DNA from: Mycolicibacterium sp. GF69
GTDB taxonomy: Bacteria > Actinomycetota > Actinomycetes > Mycobacteriales > Mycobacteriaceae
Assembly (NCBI RefSeq): GCF_003284965.1
Contig: NZ_QMEW01000030.1
Coordinates: forward strand, 1-64,000
Length of the DNA: 64,000 bases
Direction: 5' to 3'
Under the pieces are notes generated by a model. The model made no database searches. It was not told where the DNA came from and worked only from the letters and a program-made list of their open reading frames with translations. Below are positions 16,283 through 25,013 of this stretch, in pieces. Numbering within the stretch: the first letter of the stretch is position 1; each line of letters begins with the position of its first letter. A program made the translations under genes and the position numbers.

Positions 16283-17191
16283 TCAGATTGACGGAAATCC
16301 GAGCCAGTCGTCGACCATGAATCCGTCGCCACGCGCGACAACGGTGCCGCCGCCATGGCCCGGATAGTGCGCGGGCACGACCGCGGCCCGCCGCCGCGAC
16401 GCCTCGGCGAGAACACGCCTGCGCGTCGCGGCCGCCGCCTCGAAGTCCTCGTCCCAGCCGCACGGATCGTCGGGCCTGACAAGCTGAACGGGACAGTGCG
16501 TCAGATCGCCGACGAACACCGCCGGCTCGCCGGCGTCGAGCCACACCACCGACGACCCGGGCGTGTGGCCCGGCGCCGGGCGAAGCCACAGTGAGTCGCT
16601 GAGCTGGTGGTCGCCGGACCACAATTCAGTCTGCGCCTCGACCGGAGAAACACTGTCTTCGAACACCGTCCGGACGTGGCGCTGAACGGATTCCTCGTCC
16701 TCGGTGCGCGGCGCCGCGGCTTGCGCCGGGCCGTCGGGGCCGAAATGCCGATGGTCGGCCTCGGGTATCAGATATCGCGCGTTCGGGAACGTCGGAACCC
16801 AGGTGTCGTTGCTACGCAAGCTGTTCCAGCCGACATGATCGAAATGCAGGTGGGTGTTGACGACGACGTCGATGGCGGCCGGCTCGAATCCGGCGCTACG
16901 CAGCGTCGTCAGGAAGTCGGTCTGCAGTTCGGACAGCACCGCCATCCGCGGGCGCGCCTTGCCGTTACCCGCACCGGTGTCGATCAGTACGGTCAACCCG
17001 TCGACCTCGATCACCCAGATCTGCAGCGCGATTCGCCATCCGGCGTCGGTCCAGTAGGTCGGGCAGAACTTGTCGGCGTGTTCATCCCAGGCTTGGGCGG
17101 GCGTGCGGGGGAACACCTCTTTCGGCAGTCCGTCGACCTGCCACTCCACCACGCGCGTCAGTGTCGCGGTGCCCAGCCGGATACGGTCCAC
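16283..17191 (-). CDS. Metallo-beta-lactamase-fold hydrolase
   Basis: This 302-residue cytoplasmic hydrolase has the zinc motif HLHFDHVG (HxHxDH) at about residues 113-120, a further metal His in APGHTPGS and Asp in FVGDLTH, and a last His in PAHYPGH. This pattern fits the broad family of lactonases, glyoxalases and quorum-quenching enzymes; the substrate cannot be read from sequence. The GTG start is supported by a -10 element exactly 6 bases upstream. It is the last gene of the accessory block before embB. Confidence 0.82.
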   Translation of the reverse strand: MDRIRLGTATLTRVVEWQVDGLPKEVFPRTPAQAWDEHADKFCPTYWTDAGWRIALQIWVIEVDGLTVLIDTGAGNGKARPRMAVLSELQTDFLTTLRSAGFEPAAIDVVVNTHLHFDHVGWNSLRSNDTWVPTFPNARYLIPEADHRHFGPDGPAQAAAPRTEDEESVQRHVRTVFEDSVSPVEAQTELWSGDHQLSDSLWLRPAPGHTPGSSVVWLDAGEPAVFVGDLTHCPVQLVRPDDPCGWDEDFEAAAATRRRVLAEASRRRAAVVPAHYPGHGGGTVVARGDGFMVDDWLGFPSI

Positions 17192-17197
17192 AGCTCG

Positions 17198-17203
17198 AGG
17201 CTA
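17198..17203 (-). promoter_or_regulatory. -10 element (TAGCCT), leaderless start at 17191
   Basis: TAGCCT on the minus strand ends 6 bases before the GTG of the metallo-hydrolase. Confidence 0.55.
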
Positions 17204-17227
17204 GGCGACGACGGCACGTCGTCCGGC

Positions 17228-17288
17228 GCGAGCGACCGCAAAATGCACACAACACCGCGGCATGTCGTGTGCAAACACGGTCGCTCGC
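17228..17288. terminator. Long palindrome between embB and the hydrolase gene
   Basis: The outer arms gcgagcgaccg (17228-17238) and cggtcgctcgc (17278-17288) pair perfectly. The inner arms tgcacacaac (17244-17253) and gtcgtgtgca (17264-17273) pair with one mismatch. It lies directly downstream of the embB stop and probably ends the emb transcript. No T-run follows. Confidence 0.6.
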
Positions 17289-17322
17289 GCAACGCGCGCT
17301 CGCGCAACCCTCGCTCGCGCAC
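17281..17322. repeat. Short tcgctcgcgc direct repeats
   Basis: Three imperfect copies of a 10-12 base unit (ctcgcgcaac, ctcgcgcaac, ctcgcgcaca) lie between the palindrome and the embB stop. They overlap the end of the palindrome arm. Confidence 0.5.
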
Positions 17323-17334
17323 AGGCCGAAATCG

Positions 17335-20300
17335 TTACGGCTTGATGCGGATGTGGCCCGGGCTGTACAAACCGCTGTGCGTCGTCGTCCCGTAATCCAA
17401 CGTCGCCGGGGTCGCCCCCTGCGCGTCGGGTGTCAGCTCGAACCGCCGCAGCGAGCCCCAGTCGCGGCCCCAGTCCTGCGACAGGTACGTCGCCATCACG
17501 TGGGCGCGCATCAACAGGTCCGTGATCCCCAGCAGGCCGCCGTTGAGGCCGTCCTGCCAGGTGTCGGTGTCCTTACGCTTGGCGTTGTAGTCCGGCGTGA
17601 TGCGGAACCGCGGTATCTCGGTGACGCCGTTGGCGTGCAGCATCGGCTGCTGACAGGGGAAGGCCAGGCCGACGGCCCAGTCCATCAGCACGGGCTGCTC
17701 TGAGCCGACGTACTCCTGCACCGATCGCAGTTCGGGCACCCGCGGCGGCGTCACCGCCACCCAATCACCCTGTGTCAACGAAAGGTCCTCGGCGACAACC
17801 CGAACCGCGACGGCATCAGCCGCAATGTCGGCACGCGGGAAGCGCAGGTTGCGCCAGGACGGGATCGGGCCGAGGTCGTAGGGCACCAGCCGGCCGCTGG
17901 GCACCAGCGCACCGTCCGGGCCGCGCCGCGCGTACTCCAACTCGACGGTCTCACCCTCGGTGCGCCCGTTGAACACGCTGTCGCCGGTGATGGTTCCCGC
18001 CGCGGTGACCACGACGAGCGGATGCGCGTCATCGGGTGCGGGCAGCTCGTACCACGCCGAGGTGAGCCTGCTCTCCTGTTGCGGGCCTTCGACATAGCTG
18101 CCCGCCAACGGCACCCGCTCCGGATCCAGACCGTACGGCAGCGGCACCGTCGAGCCGTTGATCCCGGAGGTGGTGAGCTTGGTGGGCTGGTCCCAGTCGT
18201 AATCGGTGCCGGGCATCGGCAGGTTTATCCGGATCGCCTCGGCGACAATCTTTTCCGGTACACCGCTGGAGGTGAAGCCGACCGGGTCGACGCCGCCCAA
18301 CGGCCCGAGCGGCCCGTAATCACCGGGTAGCGGCGCCAGGAACCCGTCGTTGGCGTCCGGTTCCACGAGCACGTCGTCGGCCAGGCCGCACCCGCCGGCG
18401 AACGCCCGCAGGTTGGCCCACGCGTTCGAGTACGTCGGGTATTGGCGTACCGCACCGACGAGCATCGACCCGACGAACACCACCACCATGAAGCCCGCGA
18501 CGACCGGAATGGGTGCGGCGGTCAGCGCTCGCGCGATTCGGCCCTCACCGCGGGTACGTGGCGAGAAGTGCAGCCACGCCGCCCAAATGGCCGCGATGGC
18601 GAAGAGCGCGAAGAACACGGTGCTGACGGTCAGCCCGCCGATCGCAGGCATGTCGTTGTTGAACGGCACACCGAAGCTCGACACGTACCACCAGCCGTTG
18701 GTGGTCGCAAAGCACAGCGCCAGCACGAACAGCACCGCGGCCAGGAACGCCATCCGGTTACGCGACCACGCCAGCACCTTCGGTGACATCAGCACCGTGG
18801 CCAGCGCTGCCATCGCGGCACCCACCGCGGCGAACAGGCCGAAGTGGTGCACCCACTTGGTCGGGGTGAACATCAGGAAGAACACCGTGCCCAGGATGAT
18901 GCCCATCAACCGCCACGCCGGCCCGCGCGCCACACCGGGAACCCGCTTGCGCCGCAACATGACGAACATCGACGCGAACAACGACAGCGCCGTGATCAGG
19001 AACCCGAACCGCCGCGACAGCGAGCCGTCGACAGTCGGCAGGATCAGGTAGTAGTAGCGCAGGTTCTCGGTGTACCACTCCTGGTTCGGGCCGATGTCGG
19101 TGCGAATCCTGGTGGCCTCCAACACGGTGGCGATGGTCTGGTCGAAGAAGACCACGGTCAGGATCACCGTGCCCGCGGCGAGCAGCGGTAACACCAGCGG
19201 CCAGATACCCACGACCTGGCGGCGCCGCACCAGGATTCGCAGTAGGGGCCGGCCGCCGGCGAGCAGCGCCGCGACCGCGATGAGCCCCGTCGGCTGGATA
19301 CCGAGCGTGAAGGCCGCCGTGATGATCGCGAACGCGGCCGGTGTGAGCCGTCCGGAGGTGATGGCCCGCTCGATCAGCACGTAGGTGATCAGCGCACCGG
19401 TGGCGATCTGGCCCTCCGGACGCAACCCGTTGTTGAACGGCATCCACGCCGCCAGCAGCACCAGGCCCGCCGCCCACAACGCCGGCTTGCTCGCCGCCAC
19501 GGCCGGTCCCAACCGGGGTAGCACTTCGCGAGACAGCAAGAGCCAGCAGACGATTCCGCAGACCAGATCGGGCAGCCGCATCCAGATGCTCGCGTCGCTG
19601 ACGCTGGTCATCATCGCCAGCAGGTTGTAGTACCAGCCGAAGGGATCTTCGGGGCTGCCGAACCAACGGAAGTAGTTCGACATGTAGCCGGCGTGACCGG
19701 CCACCCGCGCCATGCCCAGGATGTAGCCGTCGTCGGAGGAGTTCGCGCCGATCACGTGCCAGACCATGAAGCCGCCGACCACCACCACATCGGTGGGCGT
19801 GAACGTGCGCCACCGCTGGGGGATCAACCGGCGCATCCGCCTGCCGTCCATGCGGTCCAGGCGCCACAGTGCGAACAGTGCGATCGCGGTGGCCGCGATG
19901 GCCAGCACCATCGCAGCCAGCTTCAACGGCGTTGGCTTGGTGGTGAATCGGGTGTCGATCTGCGCCGACAGGCTCAACCCCGGCGGCGCCGGACCGGTCA
20001 GGTCGGTGAACACCCCGACGATCGTCGGGCGCAGGTTCGGATCGGCGAACCCGGTGTACTGCGGCGAGCCGTCCGGCTTCGTCAGGCCGACGAACGTCGC
20101 AAACGTGCCGGCCTCCGACGACGTGATCTCGATGCGCTCACAGTCAGCCGAGGCCACCCGCGCTCGGGGGACGCTGGCCACCACCACATTTCGGTCGGTG
20201 ATGTCGACACGCTGGGTGTTGACCGTGACGAACAGACTTTGCAACGCGGCCTGTTTGCCGTCCTGGGGCGCGGTGCCCAACACCAGCCCGCCGCGCGGCG

Positions 20301-20532
20301 GCATCGCGCGGATCATCTCGCACGGCACCGTGACCGACATGCGCACCGGTGTCTGCGAGATCAACGGCGCGGTGACGTTCGTCAACTGCCCCTGCTGGGG
20401 CCAATTCAGCGTCGCGGTGGTCTGTTCGACCGGCAGCAGTGGCGTGGCCACCGACAGCACGAAGCCGACCAGCCCCGCGATCGCCGCCACCCAGCGGGCG
20501 ATCCGAATGTCAGAACTCGGCGGCCGGCTCAC
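17335..20532 (-). CDS. embB: Arabinosyltransferase EmbB
   Basis: This 1065-residue GT-C membrane arabinosyltransferase works with EmbA to build the branched arabinan of arabinogalactan, using decaprenyl-phospho-arabinose outside the membrane. After a short N-terminal segment and first helix comes a periplasmic domain, then multiple helices, and a C-terminal carbohydrate-binding region from about residue 650. Asp267-Asp268 in NSSDDGYILGM match the catalytic Asp299 site of M. tuberculosis EmbB. Met274 is the equivalent of Met306, the main ethambutol-resistance position, so the wild-type residue is present. The ATG overlaps the embA stop (ATGA), so translation is coupled. Confidence 0.96.
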   Translation of the reverse strand: MSRPPSSDIRIARWVAAIAGLVGFVLSVATPLLPVEQTTATLNWPQQGQLTNVTAPLISQTPVRMSVTVPCEMIRAMPPRGGLVLGTAPQDGKQAALQSLFVTVNTQRVDITDRNVVVASVPRARVASADCERIEITSSEAGTFATFVGLTKPDGSPQYTGFADPNLRPTIVGVFTDLTGPAPPGLSLSAQIDTRFTTKPTPLKLAAMVLAIAATAIALFALWRLDRMDGRRMRRLIPQRWRTFTPTDVVVVGGFMVWHVIGANSSDDGYILGMARVAGHAGYMSNYFRWFGSPEDPFGWYYNLLAMMTSVSDASIWMRLPDLVCGIVCWLLLSREVLPRLGPAVAASKPALWAAGLVLLAAWMPFNNGLRPEGQIATGALITYVLIERAITSGRLTPAAFAIITAAFTLGIQPTGLIAVAALLAGGRPLLRILVRRRQVVGIWPLVLPLLAAGTVILTVVFFDQTIATVLEATRIRTDIGPNQEWYTENLRYYYLILPTVDGSLSRRFGFLITALSLFASMFVMLRRKRVPGVARGPAWRLMGIILGTVFFLMFTPTKWVHHFGLFAAVGAAMAALATVLMSPKVLAWSRNRMAFLAAVLFVLALCFATTNGWWYVSSFGVPFNNDMPAIGGLTVSTVFFALFAIAAIWAAWLHFSPRTRGEGRIARALTAAPIPVVAGFMVVVFVGSMLVGAVRQYPTYSNAWANLRAFAGGCGLADDVLVEPDANDGFLAPLPGDYGPLGPLGGVDPVGFTSSGVPEKIVAEAIRINLPMPGTDYDWDQPTKLTTSGINGSTVPLPYGLDPERVPLAGSYVEGPQQESRLTSAWYELPAPDDAHPLVVVTAAGTITGDSVFNGRTEGETVELEYARRGPDGALVPSGRLVPYDLGPIPSWRNLRFPRADIAADAVAVRVVAEDLSLTQGDWVAVTPPRVPELRSVQEYVGSEQPVLMDWAVGLAFPCQQPMLHANGVTEIPRFRITPDYNAKRKDTDTWQDGLNGGLLGITDLLMRAHVMATYLSQDWGRDWGSLRRFELTPDAQGATPATLDYGTTTHSGLYSPGHIRIKP

Positions 20533-23500
20533 GGGAGCGCCCTGATCGGTCCGTTACGACTCCAGCCGAACACCCGCGCAGTCCCTTGCTCGACAACCGC
20601 ATTCGGCGCCTCGGACTCGGGCACGACGCGGAGGTAACGCTCGATCGAACCCCAGTCCCGGTACCAGTCGTCACGCAGATACGTGGGCACGGTCGCGGTG
20701 CGCAGCAACGCCTGGATGAACAGGAACGGGCCGCCGTCCTGGGCGGATTGCCACTGGTTCGAGGACACGACCACCTGCTTGAGGTTCGGGAGGATGCGGT
20801 ACTCCGGTAGTTCGGCGATACCGAGATGTTCGGAGAACGGGCGCTGGCACGGGAAGTTCGCGGCCGTGGCGATATCCATCAGCACCGGCGTCTGTGAGCC
20901 GAGGAACTGCTGTGCGGTCTGCAGAACCGGCACCCGCGGCGGGGTGAACGCGAACCACTGATCGGTGGACAGGTTCGGATCGTCGGCGACAATGCGGGCG
21001 ACGTTGGCCTCCGGCGGTGCCGACGCCAGCGGGAAACGCAGGTTGCGCCAAGCCTTCTGGGGTCCGGGGCCGACGTCGATCGGCTGCACCTCGGCCAGCG
21101 GCTGATAACCGCCGTCGGGCCGGTGCACCCCCCACTGCAGTTTCAGCGACTGCCCGTAGTTGAACGAGCCGTCCTCTTCGTAGAACCAGATCGCGCCCGC
21201 GGCCGCGACCGTTACCAGGGGGCGGTCCGGGGTGCGGGGCGGAAGCTGGTACCACGCCGAGGTCACCTGGGCCGCAACGGTGTTCTCGTCGTAGCTGCCC
21301 ATCACCGGGGTCCGTTTCGGGTCGAGACCGAACGGCAGGAAAACGTTGGACCCGTTCACCCCGACCGGCCCGTAGCCGCCGCCGGTGCCCGCCGCATAAC
21401 CGATGCCGATGTTCGGCTCGTTCGGCGAGCCGTCGGAGTTCACCGTGCCCGGGTTGGCGGTGATCGGCTCGGGCGGTTCGAGGGTGTCGCTGACGCCGTT
21501 CGGGGTGAAGCCGACCGGGTCCTCGCCGCCGAGCGGGCCGTACTCGCCGAACTGTTGTCCCGGAACCGGTTGCAGCATACCGGCATTCGTGTCCGGTTCG
21601 ACGAGCACGTCGTCGGCCATCGCGCAGCTGGTGTCCGAGAGCCCGGACTTCAGCGCCGAGAGGTTGGCCTTCGCAGTGGTGTAGACCGGGTAGCGCTGGG
21701 CGGCGCCCTTGGCCATGGAGCCGACCTCGAGCACCACCATGATGATCGCCACGACCAGCAGCGGCGACGACGCCAGGACCCGGTTGCGTTTGGTGTTGGC
21801 GACCTCGGTGTGGCCCGCGTAGTCCATCCGGAAGTGCAGCCACCCCGCGAGCAGGCCGGTCAGGATCGCCAGCGCGAGGAAGATGCCCGTCACCGGGATA
21901 CCGGAGATCACCGGTTGTTTGTCGAACCACGGCACACCGTAGTTGCCGACGTAGAACCAGCCGTTGATACCCGATGTCGCCCAAGCCAATACGAACAGCA
22001 GCGCGGTCACGTACAACGCGAGATTCCGCCGGCTGTGCAGCCCGACCCGGGAGAACGCGAACGCGGTCACCGCCCCGAGCGCACCGGCCAACCCGGCGAA
22101 TGCGCCGAACTGCACGGCCCACTTGGTCGGCGTGAACGTCAGCAGCAGCAGCCCGATCGCCGTCGACCCGATCAGCCGCCAGACCGGGCCCGCGGCCATG
22201 CCGGGCACGCCGCCGCGCCGCAACAGGACCGCCAGCATGCCGAACAGGCAGAGCAACAGCACCAGGACCGCGAAACGCCGGGTCAGCGACGAGTCGACGC
22301 TGTCCTCGACGGTGAGGAAGTAGTAGCGCAGGAACTCCTGGTACCACGCGATGGTCGGGCCCACCACGTACTTGATGCGGGCCGACTCGGCCACCGTCGC
22401 CAGGGTCTGGTCGCGGAAGACCACCACGAAGATCAACGAGAACGCCGACACCAGCGCCGCCCATGCGGACGCCTGGGAGAACCGCTCGCCGCCGGATGAC
22501 AGATCGTCGGCCGGTCGCCGTGCGCGAATGGTGCGCACGATCGCGCGGGCCCCGACGAGCAGCGGCGCGATCGCGATCAACCCTTGCGGCGCCAGCGTGA
22601 CGCTGAACACCGCGACGATGATCGCCAGCGCGGCGGGCCACGTCCGCCGAGTCGCCACCGCGTTCTCGACCAACACCCAGACCGCGACGGTGCCGAACGC
22701 GATGAGCGGTTCGGGTCGCAGGCCGTTGTTGAACGGTAGCCACGCCGCCAGGAACACCGCTCCGGCGGTCCACACCGTCACCCGGTTGGTCGCCAGGCGG
22801 CGCCCGAGGCGCGGCAGCACGCAGCGGCTGACGATCAGCCAGGCGCCGATTGCGGCCAGCGTCGCGGGCAGCCGCATCCACACGCTCGCGGTGCTGATCG
22901 ACGCGAGCGCTCCGAGCACGGACTGGTACCAGTCGAACGGCGCCTCGGCAGCACCGAAGAAGCGGAAGTAGTTCGGGGTGTAGCCGGCGTCGGCCGAGAC
23001 GCGGGCGATGGTCAGGTTGTAGCCGTCATCCGACGACAGCGCGCCGATGACGTGCCACAGCAGCAAGGTGCCGATGACGCCGAGATCGGCCACCCAGTGC
23101 CAGAAGCCGGCGCGCCAGAACCGTCGCCACGCACGCGGGACGCGGCGGCCGCTCCGCCGGTCCGCGAAGGCCAACGCCACGATCGAGGCGATCACGCACG
23201 CCGTACCGAGCACCATCGCCGCGAGCTTGAGCATGCTCGGCGAGGAGATGAACCGGGTGTCGACGTCGATACGCGCCGACAGTCCGTCCTGTGCCGGCAC
23301 CTCCATATCGGTGAAGACGCCCGCGACCTGTGGCTTCTCTTCGGCCGGCAGGGTGCCCGCGGCGCCGGGCAGCCCGACGAAGGCGGCGCCGACCTGGCCG
23401 GGGTCGGCCCAGATGTGCAGCGTGCTGCACGCCCCGTCGGCGACGGCCGGTCGCGGTGCCACGGCCGCGACCTTGTCGCGGAACGCCACCACCACGACGT

Positions 23501-23816
23501 CGGAGGTGGCGCGTACGAAGAGCCCGTTGCGGCTGGCGTCGATGCCGCCCGGCGGAACGGTCGACAGCACCAGGCCGCCGTCCGCAGGAAGGCTGGCGAC
23601 GGCCCGGCAGGGGATCGAGATGTCGAGGGCCTGCGGCGCACCGGAGACCAGCGGCGCGGTGATGTCGGAGACGAACCCGTCGGGTCCCGGCGCCTGTGGC
23701 CAGAGGATCGTCGCGGTGGTCTGCTTGACCGGCAGCAGCGGCACCAGCCCGCACAGCAACACTCCGAGGACGCCCGCGACGACGGCGATCAGTCGCGCGA
23801 CTCGATGGGCAGGCAC
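20529..23816 (-). CDS. embA: Arabinosyltransferase EmbA
   Basis: This arabinosyltransferase (1095 residues from the start chosen) is the partner of EmbB in forming the terminal arabinan motif. The membrane core contains SSDDGYNLTIARV, the GT-C catalytic acid loop, and the C-terminal domain ends SRNGPIRALP like M. tuberculosis EmbA. I chose the GTG at 23816 because the product then begins VPAHRVARL, like the M. tuberculosis protein, and because TACCAT lies 8 bases upstream. A GTG at 23870 would add 18 residues. It is separated from embC by an inserted gene, so it probably needs its own promoter, unlike the contiguous embCAB of M. tuberculosis. Confidence 0.95.
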   Translation of the reverse strand: MPAHRVARLIAVVAGVLGVLLCGLVPLLPVKQTTATILWPQAPGPDGFVSDITAPLVSGAPQALDISIPCRAVASLPADGGLVLSTVPPGGIDASRNGLFVRATSDVVVVAFRDKVAAVAPRPAVADGACSTLHIWADPGQVGAAFVGLPGAAGTLPAEEKPQVAGVFTDMEVPAQDGLSARIDVDTRFISSPSMLKLAAMVLGTACVIASIVALAFADRRSGRRVPRAWRRFWRAGFWHWVADLGVIGTLLLWHVIGALSSDDGYNLTIARVSADAGYTPNYFRFFGAAEAPFDWYQSVLGALASISTASVWMRLPATLAAIGAWLIVSRCVLPRLGRRLATNRVTVWTAGAVFLAAWLPFNNGLRPEPLIAFGTVAVWVLVENAVATRRTWPAALAIIVAVFSVTLAPQGLIAIAPLLVGARAIVRTIRARRPADDLSSGGERFSQASAWAALVSAFSLIFVVVFRDQTLATVAESARIKYVVGPTIAWYQEFLRYYFLTVEDSVDSSLTRRFAVLVLLLCLFGMLAVLLRRGGVPGMAAGPVWRLIGSTAIGLLLLTFTPTKWAVQFGAFAGLAGALGAVTAFAFSRVGLHSRRNLALYVTALLFVLAWATSGINGWFYVGNYGVPWFDKQPVISGIPVTGIFLALAILTGLLAGWLHFRMDYAGHTEVANTKRNRVLASSPLLVVAIIMVVLEVGSMAKGAAQRYPVYTTAKANLSALKSGLSDTSCAMADDVLVEPDTNAGMLQPVPGQQFGEYGPLGGEDPVGFTPNGVSDTLEPPEPITANPGTVNSDGSPNEPNIGIGYAAGTGGGYGPVGVNGSNVFLPFGLDPKRTPVMGSYDENTVAAQVTSAWYQLPPRTPDRPLVTVAAAGAIWFYEEDGSFNYGQSLKLQWGVHRPDGGYQPLAEVQPIDVGPGPQKAWRNLRFPLASAPPEANVARIVADDPNLSTDQWFAFTPPRVPVLQTAQQFLGSQTPVLMDIATAANFPCQRPFSEHLGIAELPEYRILPNLKQVVVSSNQWQSAQDGGPFLFIQALLRTATVPTYLRDDWYRDWGSIERYLRVVPESEAPNAVVEQGTARVFGWSRNGPIRALP

Positions 23817-23824
23817 GAGCGTCG

Positions 23825-23830
23825 ATGGTA
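23825..23830 (-). promoter_or_regulatory. Candidate -10 element (TACCAT) for embA
   Basis: TACCAT on the minus strand ends 8 bases before the GTG at 23816, which would give a leader of one or two bases. It is the best promoter candidate between the inserted gene and embA. Confidence 0.4.
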
Positions 23831-23892
23831 GGCGACGTAGCCGCCAGAGTTGACGACGCCAGGCCGACACCGCCGGTCACGCCTTTGCCCGC

Positions 23893-23937
23893 TAACGGGT
23901 TGATCCCATGCACCAGGTGCCTGCAATCAACCCGTTA
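23893..23937. repeat. Palindrome, left copy flanking the inserted gene
   Basis: The arms taacgggttgat (23893-23904) and atcaacccgtta (23926-23937) enclose a second palindrome, gcaccaggtgc (23910-23920). It stands in the divergent region between embA and the inserted AbiEi-like gene, so it is not a terminator for either. A related copy lies at 24958-25002. Confidence 0.8.
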
Positions 23938-24005
23938 AGCCGTTATCCACAGCGGCAGTCGACGTGGGATGGCGGTCAACTGGTGGCGAGGTCACGCTTA
24001 CCCGT

Positions 24006-24968
24006 GTGACGCACTGGCATCTCGGGCGTATCGACAGCCTGATCTGGGCTCAGGACGGAGTGGTTTCCCGCCGCCAAGTTCTGGCCGCCGGGGCCACCGA
24101 TTCCGACATCGCCAGATTGCTGCGCCGCCGCGAATTGATACAGGTCTGCCGGGGCGTCTACGTCAACCACAGCGGGCGGCTCACGCAGGCGCAGCGGCAC
24201 TGGGTCGCGGTACTGGCGTTCTGGCCGGCCGCGTTGGCTCACGCGTCGGCGCTGCCCGATGCGCCGACGAGGGTCGTTCACGTCGCCGTCGACCCGGCGC
24301 GCAATCTGCGGCCATTGCCAGGAATCGTGCTGCATCGGATGCCCGACTTCGAGCGGCGTGCCGATCTCGACCGAAGCCCGCCGGCGATTCGCTTGGAACA
24401 CGCGCTGATCGACGTTGTCAGCGATGACCTCGGCGCAGACGATGTGGCGGCCGCATTCGCCGTACTGGCGCGGGTGTGTGCCACACGACGGACGACTGCT
24501 CAGCGGGTGCTGCAGACGCTGGCGGAGCGTCAACGTGTTTCGGGCCGGCGCACGTTGCAGACGATGCTCGCCGATCTTCGTGACGGCGCGTGTTCGGTGC
24601 TCGAGCGCGGCTACCTGCATCGGGTCGAGCGGGCCCACGGGTTGCCCCGCGGCGAGCGGCAGATCCGTAGCACCGCGACTGGCCGGTCGACCTTCCAGGA
24701 TGTGCGCTACCGCGGGCAGGGCGTTGTGGTCGAGCTCGACGGTCGTGCGTTTCATGATTCGCCGCAGGGACGCGATCGCGATGCGCTGCGTGATCTCACG
24801 GAACTCAGTCGCTCAGACCTGATCACCACGCGGGTGACGTATGGACTCGTCTTCGGCGATGCGTGCCGCACCGCCTTCCTGATCGGTGGCTTGCTCCGCC
24901 GGCGGGGCTGGACCGGTCGGCTGCGAAGCTGCTCCGAGTGTCGTCCCGAAATCGCGTTGACCGGTTGA
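24006..24968 (+). CDS. AbiEi/DUF559-like protein inserted between embC and embA
   Basis: This 320-residue protein has an N-terminal winged-helix-like segment (RIDSLIWAQDGVVSRRQVLAAG, then LIQVCRGVYV) typical of AbiEi-type antitoxin domains. The C-terminal region carries VVELDGRAFHDS followed by RDRDALRDL, the acidic pattern of DUF559/Vsr-like nuclease folds. Such proteins are common and multicopy in actinobacteria, often without a toxin partner, and none is visible here. The gene opposes the emb genes and splits embC from embA. I prefer the GTG at 24006; a GTG at 23964 would add 14 residues. Its stop codon lies inside the right-hand palindrome. The role is not established. Confidence 0.7.
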   Translation: MTHWHLGRIDSLIWAQDGVVSRRQVLAAGATDSDIARLLRRRELIQVCRGVYVNHSGRLTQAQRHWVAVLAFWPAALAHASALPDAPTRVVHVAVDPARNLRPLPGIVLHRMPDFERRADLDRSPPAIRLEHALIDVVSDDLGADDVAAAFAVLARVCATRRTTAQRVLQTLAERQRVSGRRTLQTMLADLRDGACSVLERGYLHRVERAHGLPRGERQIRSTATGRSTFQDVRYRGQGVVVELDGRAFHDSPQGRDRDALRDLTELSRSDLITTRVTYGLVFGDACRTAFLIGGLLRRRGWTGRLRSCSECRPEIALTG

Positions 24969-25002
24969 TCGCACGCACCAGGTGCGGGTGATCAACCGGT
25001 TA
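24958..25002. repeat. Palindrome, right copy; likely bidirectional terminator
   Basis: The arms accggttgat (24960-24969) and atcaaccggt (24991-25000) enclose gcaccaggtgc (24975-24985). The arrangement and most bases match the left copy at 23893-23937. It lies between the convergent ends of the inserted gene and embC, where it could end both transcripts. Confidence 0.75.
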
Positions 25003-25013
25003 GCCGTAAAACC

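Noticed and set aside
17228..17322. Possible CRISPR or repeat array
   Set aside because: There are only a palindrome and three very short repeats, no regular spacers and no cas genes.
23964..24968. Complete type IV toxin-antitoxin pair inside emb
   Set aside because: Only the AbiEi-like half is present. No AbiEii nucleotidyltransferase gene exists on either side, since the neighbours are embC and embA.
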